A model generated the notes under the pieces. It saw only the letters and a list, made by a program, of their open reading frames with translations. It was not told where the DNA came from and did not search any database. 64,000 nucleotides of DNA, taken from UBA685 sp049889495. GTDB lineage: Bacteria > Pseudomonadota > Alphaproteobacteria > Puniceispirillales > Puniceispirillaceae. Both the position numbers and the translations under genes were made by a program. This document shows positions 18,121-26,364 of the stretch, piece after piece; positions within the stretch are counted from its first letter, which is position 1; each line of letters starts with the position of its first letter. The stretch is from positions 12,818-76,817 of the forward strand of contig JBMHDH010000071.1 of the NCBI GenBank assembly GCA_049889495.1. The letters are read 5' to 3'.

Positions 18121-18654
18121 CTAGCGTTCAGACATTTCTACCAATATTTGCGCTAACCGCACCACCACCACATGGATAAATGGATAAAGCAATAACGTCA
18201 TACCAAATTGGAATAACAACCCTTGCAAATGCGGTAATGACCAAGTTGTGATCATAAAAATCACTGACTGTAAAAGAATAACCAATACCATGGCAACCGC
18301 AAAGCCCTGCCATATTTCTAGAAACTCTTTTTGATCTGGAAATGGTAGCAATCGGGTTGTTATCAATAGGCTGATTAATATGGCAAAACTATGACTGCTG
18401 TGAAGTGATGTGAAAAACACATCCAATAAAAAGGTGACAAGCAGGATGCTGAAATAAGGCAATGCCATGGGGTAATAAAGACGCAACACATAAAAAATCG
18501 CAAAAGTCAGAAACGGTGCGCCATATAAAAACAGATCTATGACAGATAAGGCCCCTTCAAAAAGACCAATAGCAAACAATCCCGCTGCCACGATAAATTG
18601 CAGCGAAAAATACGATTTCAAGCTTGCCTTTTTAAAATAGACCCCATAGTTCAT
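18121..18654 (-). CDS. mreD: Rod shape-determining protein MreD
   Basis: 177 residues, very hydrophobic, with about five or six membrane spans and a short charged C-terminus (LVEMSER). MreD proteins vary strongly in sequence; the assignment rests on size, topology, the family-like segment LYYPMALPYFSILLVTFLLD and position between mreC and mrdA. It is part of the inner-membrane elongasome that links MreB to the PBP2/RodA pair. It overlaps the end of mreC by four bases (ATGA), so translation is probably coupled. No odd features seen. Confidence 0.88.
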   Translation of the reverse strand: MNYGVYFKKASLKSYFSLQFIVAAGLFAIGLFEGALSVIDLFLYGAPFLTFAIFYVLRLYYPMALPYFSILLVTFLLDVFFTSLHSSHSFAILISLLITTRLLPFPDQKEFLEIWQGFAVAMVLVILLQSVIFMITTWSLPHLQGLLFQFGMTLLLYPFIHVVVVRLAQILVEMSER

Positions 18655-19568
18655 TGCAACAATTCCGCAGCATTGATCCCTTCAAGCAACCGCCCTTCTG
18701 TTTCAGGCGGCAAAGGCGCGAAGAAAGATTGTGATAATTTGAAATCAAAATCCTTCGTCGCATTTGGATTTGTCAAAACAGATACAAAGCTGATTTTTTC
18801 CAGCATAACAGAAGGGCTGATATAAATGGCATCTTCTGTCATCGCGCTGACACGCCCGACTGGCACCCCTGCTGGCAAAATACCGCCATGACCTGAGGTC
18901 AGCACCAATTCCCCTAATTTTGGTTTTGATTCCAACGGCAGAAAATCAAGGCGAAGCTGTTTTGAATTTTGTCCAAGTGCCAAAGCTGGCCAAGACGAAG
19001 ATGATAATAAAACAGGGATTTTTGAGTTCACATCACTGATTAACAGCACGCGCGCATATTTGTTGCCAACCTCAATAATATAGCCCACCAAGCCATCCGC
19101 ATTCACAACCGCATTGCCTCTGACGATATTGTCATCAGCGACTTCCAACAAAAGACTATGGGAAAAACTGCCACCTGGGGCCGCAATCGCTCTGGCAGTG
19201 ACAGGACGCAATTCAGTTGTCGCCGCCGCACCAAGGGCCGTTTTTAACTGTCTGTTTTCACTTTCAAGGATCTCAGCGCGCCTTTGCCAGCGTTTTAACC
19301 GCTCATTTTCAGCCTGAAGACGCACATTTTCTGCACGAAAAGAGGCCAAGGTCTGCATGCCGCCAACCATCGTCTCAAACGCTCTAACAGGGGCTGCCAC
19401 CACATCATAAAGAGGCGCAATAACATCTGACAGGCCGCTTTTGGCGGCCCGTACCGTGTAAAGATCAAGCTTTCCAAGAAAGATCAGCGAAAAGCTGACA
19501 ATCAGCAGCAAAAGATGGACGGGCAAGCGCGATTTACCACTTTTTTTTGGTACGCTGCCACGCGCCAT
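18651..19568 (-). CDS. mreC: Rod shape-determining protein MreC
   Basis: 305 residues from the ATG at 19568; a GTG one codon earlier is also possible. A basic N-terminal tail leads into one membrane span (about 17-33), followed by a coiled coil rich in Glu/Arg/Leu (about 70-105) and the MreC beta-domain with ARAIAAPGGSFSHSLLLEVA, VVNADGLVGYI and LVLTSGHGGILPAGVPVG. MreC is periplasmic, dimerises, and activates PBP2. It is five bases downstream of mreB, and its end overlaps mreD. Length is typical. Confidence 0.94.
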   Translation of the reverse strand: MARGSVPKKSGKSRLPVHLLLLIVSFSLIFLGKLDLYTVRAAKSGLSDVIAPLYDVVAAPVRAFETMVGGMQTLASFRAENVRLQAENERLKRWQRRAEILESENRQLKTALGAAATTELRPVTARAIAAPGGSFSHSLLLEVADDNIVRGNAVVNADGLVGYIIEVGNKYARVLLISDVNSKIPVLLSSSSWPALALGQNSKQLRLDFLPLESKPKLGELVLTSGHGGILPAGVPVGRVSAMTEDAIYISPSVMLEKISFVSVLTNPNATKDFDFKLSQSFFAPLPPETEGRLLEGINAAELLQ

Positions 19569-19573
19569 CACTC

Positions 19574-20611
19574 TTACGCCCCGATAAGAACGTGGCGAAG
19601 TGTCTTTAATTCTTCAAGACAACGACCAGTCCCAAGCACCACACAAGACAAAGGATCTTCTGCGATTGAAATTGGCAAGCCTGTCGCTTCACGTAATACG
19701 GTGTCAATTTCACGAAGCATCGCACCACCGCCTGTTAACACAATGCCTTTTTCCACAATATCCGCTGCCAATTCTGGTGGGGCCTGTTCCAATGCCATTT
19801 TCACACCTTCCACAATTTGGCGCATCGGATCAGAAATCGCATCTGCCACCTGAATTTCGGTGATGTTAATTTCTTTTGGCACACCATTAACCAAATCACG
19901 GCCACGCACTTCAACCTTTTGGTTGGCACCTTTTTCAGGACGACGGGCAATACCAATGGTCTTTTTGATGCGTTCGGCTGTTGCTTCACCAATCAAAAGA
20001 TTATGGGTACGACGCAAATAAGCGATGATTGATTCATCAATCTTATCCCCGCCCACACGCACAGAATGCGCATAAACAATATTACCAAGAGACAAAATTG
20101 CCACTTCGGTTGTACCACCGCCAATATCAACCACCATCGAGCCTGATGGCTCTGTCACAGGCAGATTGGCACCAATCGCAGCGGCCATTGGCTCTTCGAT
20201 CAAGAACACACGGCGTGCGCCAGCCGCTTCAGCTGATTCTTGAATGGCGCGGCGTTCCACAGCAGTTGATCCAGATGGCACACAAATAATCATTTGCGGG
20301 CTAGAAATAGAAAAACGACCATTCACCTTGCGAATGAAATGTTTGATCATTTCTTCGGCCACTTCAAAATCAGCAATCACACCATCAGCCATCGGACGAA
20401 TGGCACGAATATTACCAGGTGTTTTCCCAAGCATTACCTTGGCTTCTTCACCAACGGCAAGCACTTGTGTTTTGCCGCGCACTTCGGCCATTGCTACCAC
20501 AGAAGGTTCATTCAAAACGATGCCTTTGCCTTTTACATAAACAAGGGTATTCGCTGTACCGAGATCAATGCCGATATCTGCAGAAAGAAAGCCAAAAACT
20601 GAGCCTAACAT
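19574..20611 (-). CDS. mreB: Actin-like cell-shape protein MreB
   Basis: 345 residues from the ATG at 20611, which has an AGGA ribosome site; a longer frame reaching 20734 overlaps ilvC and adds no family sequence. ADIGIDLGTANTLVYVKGKG is the phosphate-1 motif, VVDIGGGTTEVAILSLG phosphate-2, and VLTGGGAMLREID the adenosine motif of the actin/HSP70 fold. MreB forms membrane-bound filaments that direct lateral wall synthesis. It is the first gene of the elongation cluster. The end of ilvC is only 85 bases upstream and that gap contains the ilvC terminator, so the promoter position is unclear. Confidence 0.96.
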   Translation of the reverse strand: MLGSVFGFLSADIGIDLGTANTLVYVKGKGIVLNEPSVVAMAEVRGKTQVLAVGEEAKVMLGKTPGNIRAIRPMADGVIADFEVAEEMIKHFIRKVNGRFSISSPQMIICVPSGSTAVERRAIQESAEAAGARRVFLIEEPMAAAIGANLPVTEPSGSMVVDIGGGTTEVAILSLGNIVYAHSVRVGGDKIDESIIAYLRRTHNLLIGEATAERIKKTIGIARRPEKGANQKVEVRGRDLVNGVPKEINITEIQVADAISDPMRQIVEGVKMALEQAPPELAADIVEKGIVLTGGGAMLREIDTVLREATGLPISIAEDPLSCVVLGTGRCLEELKTLRHVLIGA

Positions 20612-20641
20612 GCTATTTGTCCTACTAATGTTAGTTGTGTA

Positions 20642-20668
20642 AAAATGGCCGCTGAGGAGCGGCCATTT
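20642..20668 (-). terminator. Intrinsic terminator after ilvC
   Basis: On the minus strand an 11-bp perfect stem AAATGGCCGCT/AGCGGCCATTT with the loop CCTC ends in a run of five T. It sits 29 bases after the ilvC stop and about 31 bases before the mreB start. Confidence 0.85.
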
Positions 20669-20696
20669 AAGTATTACAGATAGTTGAGAAGAAAAT

Positions 20697-21716
20697 CTAG
20701 TTCTTCGCTTTATCAACCAAGCGGTTTGATCCAATCCATGGCATCATTGAGCGCAAATTATCGCCCACAGCTTCGATTGGATGTTCTGCATTGCGACGAC
20801 GTGTTGCTTTAAAGCTTGCCTGACGCACTTTATTTTCAAGCATGAAATCACGCACAAAACGGCCTGATTGAATATCTTCAAGAACACGCTTCATCTCTGC
20901 CTTTGTCTCAGCTGTGATGATGCGTGGGCCTGTGACATATTCGCCATATTCCGCTGTGTTTGAAATTGAATAATTCATGTTTGCGATACCGCCTTCATAA
21001 ATCAAATCTACGATCAGCTTCACTTCATGCAAACATTCGAAATAGGCCATTTCTGGGGCATAGCCAGCTTCAGTCAATGTTTCGTAACCAGCTTTGATCA
21101 ATTCAACCAAACCGCCACACAAGACAGCCTGTTCACCAAATAGGTCTGTTTCACATTCTTCTTTGAATGTTGTTTCGATGATACCTGAACGGCCACCGCC
21201 AACACCAGAGGCATAAGACAAGCCAATATCATGCGCATTGCCTGATGCATCCTGATGGATAGCGATCAAACATGGCACACCGCCGCCTTTGACATATTCG
21301 CCGCGCACGGTATGGCCAGGGCCCTTTGGCGCCACCATGAACACATCAACATCATCACGTGGTACGATCAAATTGAAATGCACATTCAAACCATGCGCAA
21401 ACATCAAGGCTGAACCCGGGCGCATATTGTCGTGAATTTCATTTTCATAAATGTCAGCCTGCAATTCATCAGGTGTCAACATCATGATGACATCACCCCA
21501 AGCCGCAGCTTCAGCAACAGTCATCACTTTGAAACCAGCAGCCTCGGCTTTTGCCACTGTTGGTGAACCTTTGCGAAGCGCAACCACAACATCGCTAACA
21601 CCGCTATCTTTTAGGTTTGCAGCGTGTGCATGACCTTGAGAGCCATAACCAACAATAACAACCTTTTTGCTTTTAATCAGGCCGATATCGGCATCCTGAT
21701 CATAATATACACGCAT
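20697..21716 (-). CDS. ilvC: Ketol-acid reductoisomerase (NADP+), class I
   Basis: 339 residues, the short class I form. The Rossmann motif VVIVGYGSQGHAHAANLKDSG near 19-39 binds NADPH; the next helix has KGS, typical for NADP use. The knotted C-terminal domain carries the metal ligands in ETTFKEECETDLFGEQAVLCGG (Asp and Glu) and FECLHEVKLIVDLIYEGG. It converts acetolactate to dihydroxyisovalerate (and the Ile analogue). It is the last gene of ilvB-ilvH-ilvC, with a conserved hairpin in the 116-base gap after ilvH and an intrinsic terminator after it. A run of AAAAAGAGGAGAAAAAGG upstream supplies the ribosome site. Confidence 0.97.
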   Translation of the reverse strand: MRVYYDQDADIGLIKSKKVVIVGYGSQGHAHAANLKDSGVSDVVVALRKGSPTVAKAEAAGFKVMTVAEAAAWGDVIMMLTPDELQADIYENEIHDNMRPGSALMFAHGLNVHFNLIVPRDDVDVFMVAPKGPGHTVRGEYVKGGGVPCLIAIHQDASGNAHDIGLSYASGVGGGRSGIIETTFKEECETDLFGEQAVLCGGLVELIKAGYETLTEAGYAPEMAYFECLHEVKLIVDLIYEGGIANMNYSISNTAEYGEYVTGPRIITAETKAEMKRVLEDIQSGRFVRDFMLENKVRQASFKATRRRNAEHPIEAVGDNLRSMMPWIGSNRLVDKAKN

Positions 21717-21739
21717 CCTTTTTCTCCTCTTTTTAAGTC

Positions 21740-21773
21740 AAATAGGCAATTTGCGCTTGCAAACGGCCTATTT
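21740..21773 (-). promoter_or_regulatory. Two-part hairpin in the ilvH-ilvC gap
   Basis: AAATAGGC (21740-21747) pairs with GCCTATTT (21766-21773), and inside it TTTGC pairs with GCAAA around a GCTT/AAGC loop, with one 2x2 internal loop. On the minus (coding) strand it is followed by GACTTAAAAAG, not a T-run, so a processing or stability element is more likely than a terminator. Confidence 0.5.
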
Positions 21774-21832
21774 TGAAATCCTGTTACAAGGTAATAGCCA
21801 AATCAGGCTTTCTTTGAAAGTGATAATTTATC

Positions 21833-22348
21833 TTAGAATTCGATTTCACTGCCTCTGGAAATCGCAGAAACGCCTGTTCTGGCGACTTCGGTATCTCCAA
21901 GTGAGTTCATCAGATCAATAAAAGCAGATACTTTTGAGCTAGAGCCCGTCACCTCGAACACAAAGCTATCAAGCGTGCTGTCCAATGTTCTGGCACGAAA
22001 ACTATCAGCAACACGCAATGATTCAATGCGTCTGTCACCTGAATTGATGATTTTCACCAGCGCAAGTTCGCGTTCCACATGCGGGCCTTTAACAGTTAAA
22101 TCTTGAACTGTATAAACAGGCACTTGGCGCTTTAATTGTTCTTTGATTTGCTCAATCACCATCGGTGTGCCATTTGTCACAATGGAAATGCGTGACAAAT
22201 GCTTTTCCTTATTCACTTCAGATACTGTCAAGCTTTCAATATTATAGCCACGGCCAGAAAACAGGCCCACAACCCGTGCCAATACCCCTGGTTCATTTTC
22301 CACAAGCACAGAAATGGTATGTGTTTCGACTGCTGATTTATCAAACAT
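21833..22348 (-). CDS. ilvH: Acetolactate synthase small (regulatory) subunit
   Basis: 171 residues. The N-terminal ACT domain has HTISVLVENEPGVLARVVGL and SGRGYNIESLTV, where valine binds in characterised enzymes and gives feedback inhibition. The C-terminal domain has LALVKI and SFVFEVTGSSSKVSAFIDLM and ends in ARTGVSAISRGS. It binds IlvB, raising activity and conferring valine sensitivity. It is 80 bases after ilvB. Length and domain order are standard for the IlvH/IlvN long form of proteobacteria. Confidence 0.96.
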   Translation of the reverse strand: MFDKSAVETHTISVLVENEPGVLARVVGLFSGRGYNIESLTVSEVNKEKHLSRISIVTNGTPMVIEQIKEQLKRQVPVYTVQDLTVKGPHVERELALVKIINSGDRRIESLRVADSFRARTLDSTLDSFVFEVTGSSSKVSAFIDLMNSLGDTEVARTGVSAISRGSEIEF

Positions 22349-22428
22349 GTTATTGGTCCCTAATTTTAGGTCATCTTGGGTTATTTACATTTCTCATCAT
22401 GTGACAAGTTGCAAAAAGATTAGATGAA

Positions 22429-24231
22429 TTATACGAGCACTTTGCCTTCTTCAGAAATCGCATCTTCACTGTCATCTTGGCTCAAGATCATATCACAATG
22501 CGCTGCGCCTGATGGAATCATCGGGAAGCAATTTTCTTCTTTTGCCACGCGGATATCTGCGATCACAGGGCCATCTGTTTCCAGCATCGTCTTAATCACA
22601 TCATCCAAATCACCAGCGGTGCGTGCCACCAAGCCCGTCATGCCAAAGGTATCAGCTAGTTTTTCGAAATCTGGCAAAGAGGCGGAATAGCTCTCAGAAT
22701 AACGCCCGCCATGGATCAATTCTTGCCACTGACGCACCATGCCCATCCATTCATTATTGATGATGAACATCTTCACAGGCAGATTATATTGCGACAAGGT
22801 TGATAATTCCTGCATATTCATCATAAAGGATGCTTCACCAGCGATATCAATCACGGTTGCTTCAGGATGCGCGACCTGCACACCCATCGCCGCAGGCAGA
22901 CCATAGCCCATTGTGCCAAGCCCACCAGACGTCATCCAGCGATTTGGCTGATGGAAATCAAAATATTGCGCTGCCCACATTTGATGCTGGCCCACTTCCG
23001 TAGACACATAAACATCTCTGTCTTTTGTCATTTCATAAAGACGGCGAATGGCATGTTGCGGCTTGATAATATCGCCTGTCTGACGATAGGCCAAACATTG
23101 GCGTTCACGCCAGCCATCAATCTGGCTCCACCATTTCGCCAAATCATCTTTGGCTGTGGCAACACCTTGTGCTTTCATCTCTGCCATCAAGGCTTGAATG
23201 ATTTCATTGGCATCCCCAATAATGCCCAAATCCACACGGACATTCTTATTGATTGATGAGGGGTCAATATCGCAATGCACCTTTACCGAAGTTGGCGCAA
23301 AATCAGACAAACGACCTGTGACACGGTCATCAAATCGCGCCCCAATATTCAGCATAAAATCACAATTATACATCGCCAAATTGGCTTCATAAGTGCCATG
23401 CATGCCAAGCATACCTAAAAATTGTTTATGCGACGCATCCAAAGCCCCAAGCCCCATCAAGGTCAAGGTCGTTGGCCAGCCTGTCATATTCACCAAATCT
23501 GTTAAAGATTGCGATGCCGCAGGCCCACTATTAATCAGGCCGCCGCCGCCATAGATGATTGGCTTTTTTGCCTTTTTCATCATCGCAACAGCCTGTTTGA
23601 TCGCGTCATGATCAGGCTTTGTTAGGGGCGCATAACGTCTGGCAACAGCCGCACCTGCTTTTTCAGCGTGATAAGGCGCATCCAGCATCAAAATATCTTT
23701 TGGCAAATCAATTACCACAGGCCCAGGACGACCTGTACGTGCCACATAAAACGCCTCTTCAACAGACGCCTGTAACGCACCAGAATCTTTGATCAAATAA
23801 TTATATTTTGTGCAAGGGCGCGTGATACCAGAGGTATCTGCTTCTTGGAACGCATCTGTGCCGATCAAATGGCTTGGCACCTGCCCTGTCAAACATACCA
23901 CAGGGATGGAATCCATCATCGCATCAGTCAGGCCTGTGACCGCATTGGTTGCCCCAGGGCCAGATGTCACAAGCACCACGCCTGTTTTGCCCGTGGAACG
24001 CGCATAGCCTTCTGCGGCATGCACAGCGGCTTGTTCATGACGCACCAAAATATGGCGGATCTTGTTATTCTTGAATAACGCATCATAAATCGGCAATACC
24101 GCCCCACCAGGATAGCCGAAAATCACTTCGACACCTTCGGCTTCTAGCACTTTCAGCAAAAGCTCAGCGCCAGGCATCATATCTGGCTTTGCGGCGGTTT
24201 GTTCTGTCGTCATTTCATTCGTCTCAGACAT
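22429..24231 (-). CDS. ilvB: Acetolactate synthase large (catalytic) subunit
   Basis: 600 residues, a ThDP enzyme. The N-terminal PYR domain has VIFGYPGGAVLPIYDALF and the catalytic Glu in ILVRHEQAAVHAAEG. The central FAD-binding domain and the C-terminal PP domain follow, the latter with the metal motif around GEASFMMNMQELSTLSQYNL. It condenses two pyruvates, or pyruvate with 2-oxobutyrate, for valine, leucine and isoleucine synthesis. It is the first gene of ilvBHC. Start: ATG with an AGGAC site 9 bases upstream. Xsc at 60277 is a distinct ThDP paralogue. Confidence 0.96.
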   Translation of the reverse strand: MSETNEMTTEQTAAKPDMMPGAELLLKVLEAEGVEVIFGYPGGAVLPIYDALFKNNKIRHILVRHEQAAVHAAEGYARSTGKTGVVLVTSGPGATNAVTGLTDAMMDSIPVVCLTGQVPSHLIGTDAFQEADTSGITRPCTKYNYLIKDSGALQASVEEAFYVARTGRPGPVVIDLPKDILMLDAPYHAEKAGAAVARRYAPLTKPDHDAIKQAVAMMKKAKKPIIYGGGGLINSGPAASQSLTDLVNMTGWPTTLTLMGLGALDASHKQFLGMLGMHGTYEANLAMYNCDFMLNIGARFDDRVTGRLSDFAPTSVKVHCDIDPSSINKNVRVDLGIIGDANEIIQALMAEMKAQGVATAKDDLAKWWSQIDGWRERQCLAYRQTGDIIKPQHAIRRLYEMTKDRDVYVSTEVGQHQMWAAQYFDFHQPNRWMTSGGLGTMGYGLPAAMGVQVAHPEATVIDIAGEASFMMNMQELSTLSQYNLPVKMFIINNEWMGMVRQWQELIHGGRYSESYSASLPDFEKLADTFGMTGLVARTAGDLDDVIKTMLETDGPVIADIRVAKEENCFPMIPSGAAHCDMILSQDDSEDAISEEGKVLV

Positions 24232-24277
24232 GGTCTTTGTCCTGATAGTGGTTTATTACAAGAAACGAGGTGCAATC

Positions 24278-24349
24278 CTAGGTACATCGTCTTTTACAAA
24301 ACAGGCACAGAATCAAAAATAACAGCATCAGCGGCACAATTATGCCCAT
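24278..24349 (-). CDS. Possible ilv leader peptide (23 codons)
   Basis: A short ORF lies 47 bases upstream of ilvB. Residues 1-18 are rich in Leu, Ile and Val (5 Leu by residue 14, 3 Ile, 1 Val) and the end is basic (KRRC). Leader peptides rich in the regulated amino acids occur before ilv operons in enterobacteria. Against it: the ribosome site is weak, its start codon lies inside the right half of the hairpin at 24321-24362 instead of before it, and no second, competing hairpin is evident. Treat as a hypothesis. Confidence 0.3.
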   Translation of the reverse strand: MGIIVPLMLLFLILCLFCKRRCT

Positions 24350-24362
24350 CTGATTTGCTGTT
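24315..24362 (-). terminator. Terminator-like hairpin between miaA and ilvB
   Basis: On the minus strand AACAGCA..TCAG..GGCA pairs with TGCC..CTGA..TGCTGTT around a short A/T loop (15 paired bases in three blocks separated by small bulges) and is followed by ATTTTT. It is either the miaA terminator or, because a promoter candidate lies upstream of it, an attenuator in the ilvB leader. Confidence 0.65.
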
Positions 24363-24401
24363 ACTTCATAAAATCCAGCGAAACCCTGTTCCTAGCGCAA
24401 A

Positions 24402-24430
24402 GAGTTACGCAAAAAACCGTGGCAAGTCAA
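24402..24430 (-). promoter_or_regulatory. Candidate promoter for the ilvBHC leader
   Basis: TTGACT (24430-24425) and TAACTC (24407-24402) on the minus strand are separated by 17 bases. The -35 box matches five of six sigma-70 positions, the -10 box only about half. It begins directly at the miaA stop codon and would place the hairpin at 24321-24362 inside the ilvB 5' leader. Confidence 0.4.
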
Positions 24431-25372
24431 TCAGAAATTTAAAATTTTTGAAAAGAATTCTAAATTTTTTCTTTCTGAATAATGCTCATTTAAGGTGTAA
24501 TTTATTATAAAATTATTACGGAAGAAGGTGAATTGCCGTTTGGCATAGCGACGCGATTGTTTTTGCGCTTCATCCAAGGCAGTCTGTTTATCACAAGCAC
24601 CAGATAGATAATCGGCAATTTGTGGCACCCCAACCGCCTTCATGATTGGTAATTTCGGATCAAGTCCCCGTGCCAGCAAGGCTTCGACCTCTGGCACTGC
24701 CCCTTCATCCCACATCATCGCAAATCGTTTATTGATACGTTCATATAAAATGGCGCGGTCTGGGGCGATGAATAACGAAAACCCGTTGCCAGATAACGCC
24801 CCTTGTTGAGGGTCTGCTTGCCAGGCACTTAATGGGCGTTTTGTGTGGCGGAAGACTTCAATCGCTCTGGTGATACGTTGGCTATCACCTGCCGCTAATT
24901 TTGCGGCTAGATCAGGATCATAATCTGCCAATTTGGCAAGCATAGCTGCACCGCCAAGCGCGCGATGTTCTTCGATCACTTGGTTATGCAGCTCTGCTGG
25001 CACTTCGGGGATCACAGACATACCATGACGCGCTGCGTTTAAATAAAGCGCAGTGCCACCGCATAAAATCGGCACTTTGCCCAATTGGCGCACTTCTGCC
25101 ACCTTTTGGGTGACAAGCGTCAACCATTGCCCAACCGAACAAGCCTCTGCCCCATCAAGGAAATTATAAAGTTCATGCGGGGCTTGTGATAATTCCTCAT
25201 CATCAGGGCAAGCGGTTACCACCGATAAATCTTTATAGATCTGCATAGAATCAGCATTGATGATGACGCCATCAAGAAAATTGGCCAAATCAATCGCGCA
25301 AGCTGATTTACCACTCGCGGTGGGACCAGCGACCATGATATAGTCTGTTGTGCGTTTAAATTGCGTCATCAT
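24431..25372 (-). CDS. miaA: tRNA dimethylallyltransferase
   Basis: 313 residues. It transfers a dimethylallyl group to A37 of tRNAs reading UNN codons. The P-loop MVAGPTASGKSACAIDLA is at 13-30, followed by INADSMQIYKDLSVVTA (DSMQIY is a family signature, with catalytic Asp) and GGTALYLNAARHG. The segment QSRRYAKRQFTFFRN near the C-terminus is the tRNA-binding DSQRYAKRQ-type motif. The last ~15 residues (AT-rich DNA, SERKNLEFFSKILNF) are less typical. It is divergent from serB and same-strand upstream of ilvB. Confidence 0.95.
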   Translation of the reverse strand: MMTQFKRTTDYIMVAGPTASGKSACAIDLANFLDGVIINADSMQIYKDLSVVTACPDDEELSQAPHELYNFLDGAEACSVGQWLTLVTQKVAEVRQLGKVPILCGGTALYLNAARHGMSVIPEVPAELHNQVIEEHRALGGAAMLAKLADYDPDLAAKLAAGDSQRITRAIEVFRHTKRPLSAWQADPQQGALSGNGFSLFIAPDRAILYERINKRFAMMWDEGAVPEVEALLARGLDPKLPIMKAVGVPQIADYLSGACDKQTALDEAQKQSRRYAKRQFTFFRNNFIINYTLNEHYSERKNLEFFSKILNF

Positions 25373-25402
25373 ATCTATCGAGGTAAATCAAGAGATCACA
25401 TC

Positions 25403-26284
25403 ATGCAAGCCTTCCTGCATTTTTCCACAAATCAAGCACCAGAGATTTTTCAAGAATTTGTATCATCATGCCATGCTGTATGTGAGGGGGATGACATTCA
25501 TCTGTTATCAGCGTCTGATCATCTTGGTCATGCCGCCTTTTTTGGCCTATCAAAGCCCGTTGATGCCGATGCTATGCGTAACAAAGCTGCGGCATTGGCC
25601 ATTGATTGCAATGTGTTATCCGCCCCGCCACGCCCGAAAAAATTATTTTTATCAGATATGGACAGCACCATCATCACATCTGAATCGCTTGATGAAATAG
25701 CGCGGCTGGCCAATCTAGAAGATGAAATTGCACCAATCACCGCCAGAGCCATGGCAGGCGAAATTGATTTTGAACAAGCCTTAGATGAACGCCTGTCACT
25801 GCTGAAAGGAAAGCCGAAAAACCTGCTTGATCAGGTCATCGCAGATACAACAGCCTTCGACGGGGCAAAAGAATTGGTGGGGACCATGCGTGCCAATGGC
25901 GCGCATTGTTTACTTGTCAGTGGCGGCTTTACCTTTTTAACAGCCCATATCAAAAACCTGTTTGGGTTTCATGAAGATTTTGCCAATGAATTGGCCATTG
26001 ATGGCGACAGCTTGGCTGGCTTTGCTCATAAGCCCATTTTGGATGCCTCAGCCAAATTGCGTTTATTGCGCGACTATCAGGCCAAATTTGATCTAGATAT
26101 TGCAGATATTATGACCATGGGCGATGGGGCAAATGACATCCCGATGCTTACCGAAGCTGGCTTGGGGATTGCCTGGCAAGCCAAACCCCTGGTAAAGGCG
26201 CAAATCGGCATTCAATTATCTTATTCAAGCTTATGCGGTGCGTTGTTTCTGCAAGGCTATCGCGAAAGTAATATTGTGCAATAA
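25403..26284 (+). CDS. serB: Phosphoserine phosphatase
   Basis: 293 residues from the ATG at 25403; the frame is open back to 25361, but that start would overlap the start of the divergent miaA. An N-terminal ACT-like region (about 1-75) precedes the HAD phosphatase domain: LFLSDMDSTIITSESLDEIA has the nucleophile DxDST, LLVSGGFTFL is motif II, and TMGDGANDIPML is motif IV. It releases serine from phosphoserine, the last step of serine synthesis. Length is typical of the long proteobacterial SerB. A strong bidirectional terminator follows. Confidence 0.95.
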   Translation: MQAFLHFSTNQAPEIFQEFVSSCHAVCEGDDIHLLSASDHLGHAAFFGLSKPVDADAMRNKAAALAIDCNVLSAPPRPKKLFLSDMDSTIITSESLDEIARLANLEDEIAPITARAMAGEIDFEQALDERLSLLKGKPKNLLDQVIADTTAFDGAKELVGTMRANGAHCLLVSGGFTFLTAHIKNLFGFHEDFANELAIDGDSLAGFAHKPILDASAKLRLLRDYQAKFDLDIADIMTMGDGANDIPMLTEAGLGIAWQAKPLVKAQIGIQLSYSSLCGALFLQGYRESNIVQ

Positions 26285-26308
26285 CAAGCCAATAAGCCCA
26301 AAAAAGCC

Positions 26309-26346
26309 AAAAAAAAGAGAGGCGCACAGCCTCTCTTTTCTTTTTT
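26309..26346. terminator. Bidirectional intrinsic terminator between serB and degP
   Basis: AAAAGAGAGGC (26313-26323) pairs perfectly with GCCTCTCTTTT (26329-26339) around GCACA. There is a T-rich tail on both strands (TTTTCTTTTTT on plus, T-runs on minus), so it can stop both convergent genes. Confidence 0.88.
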
Positions 26347-26364
26347 AACGAAAGCGTAACCGCC

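Noticed and set aside
20612..20734. Long mreB form starting at 20734
   Set aside because: It would cover the ilvC end and its terminator; MLGSVFGFLSADIG at 20611 is the conserved MreB start.
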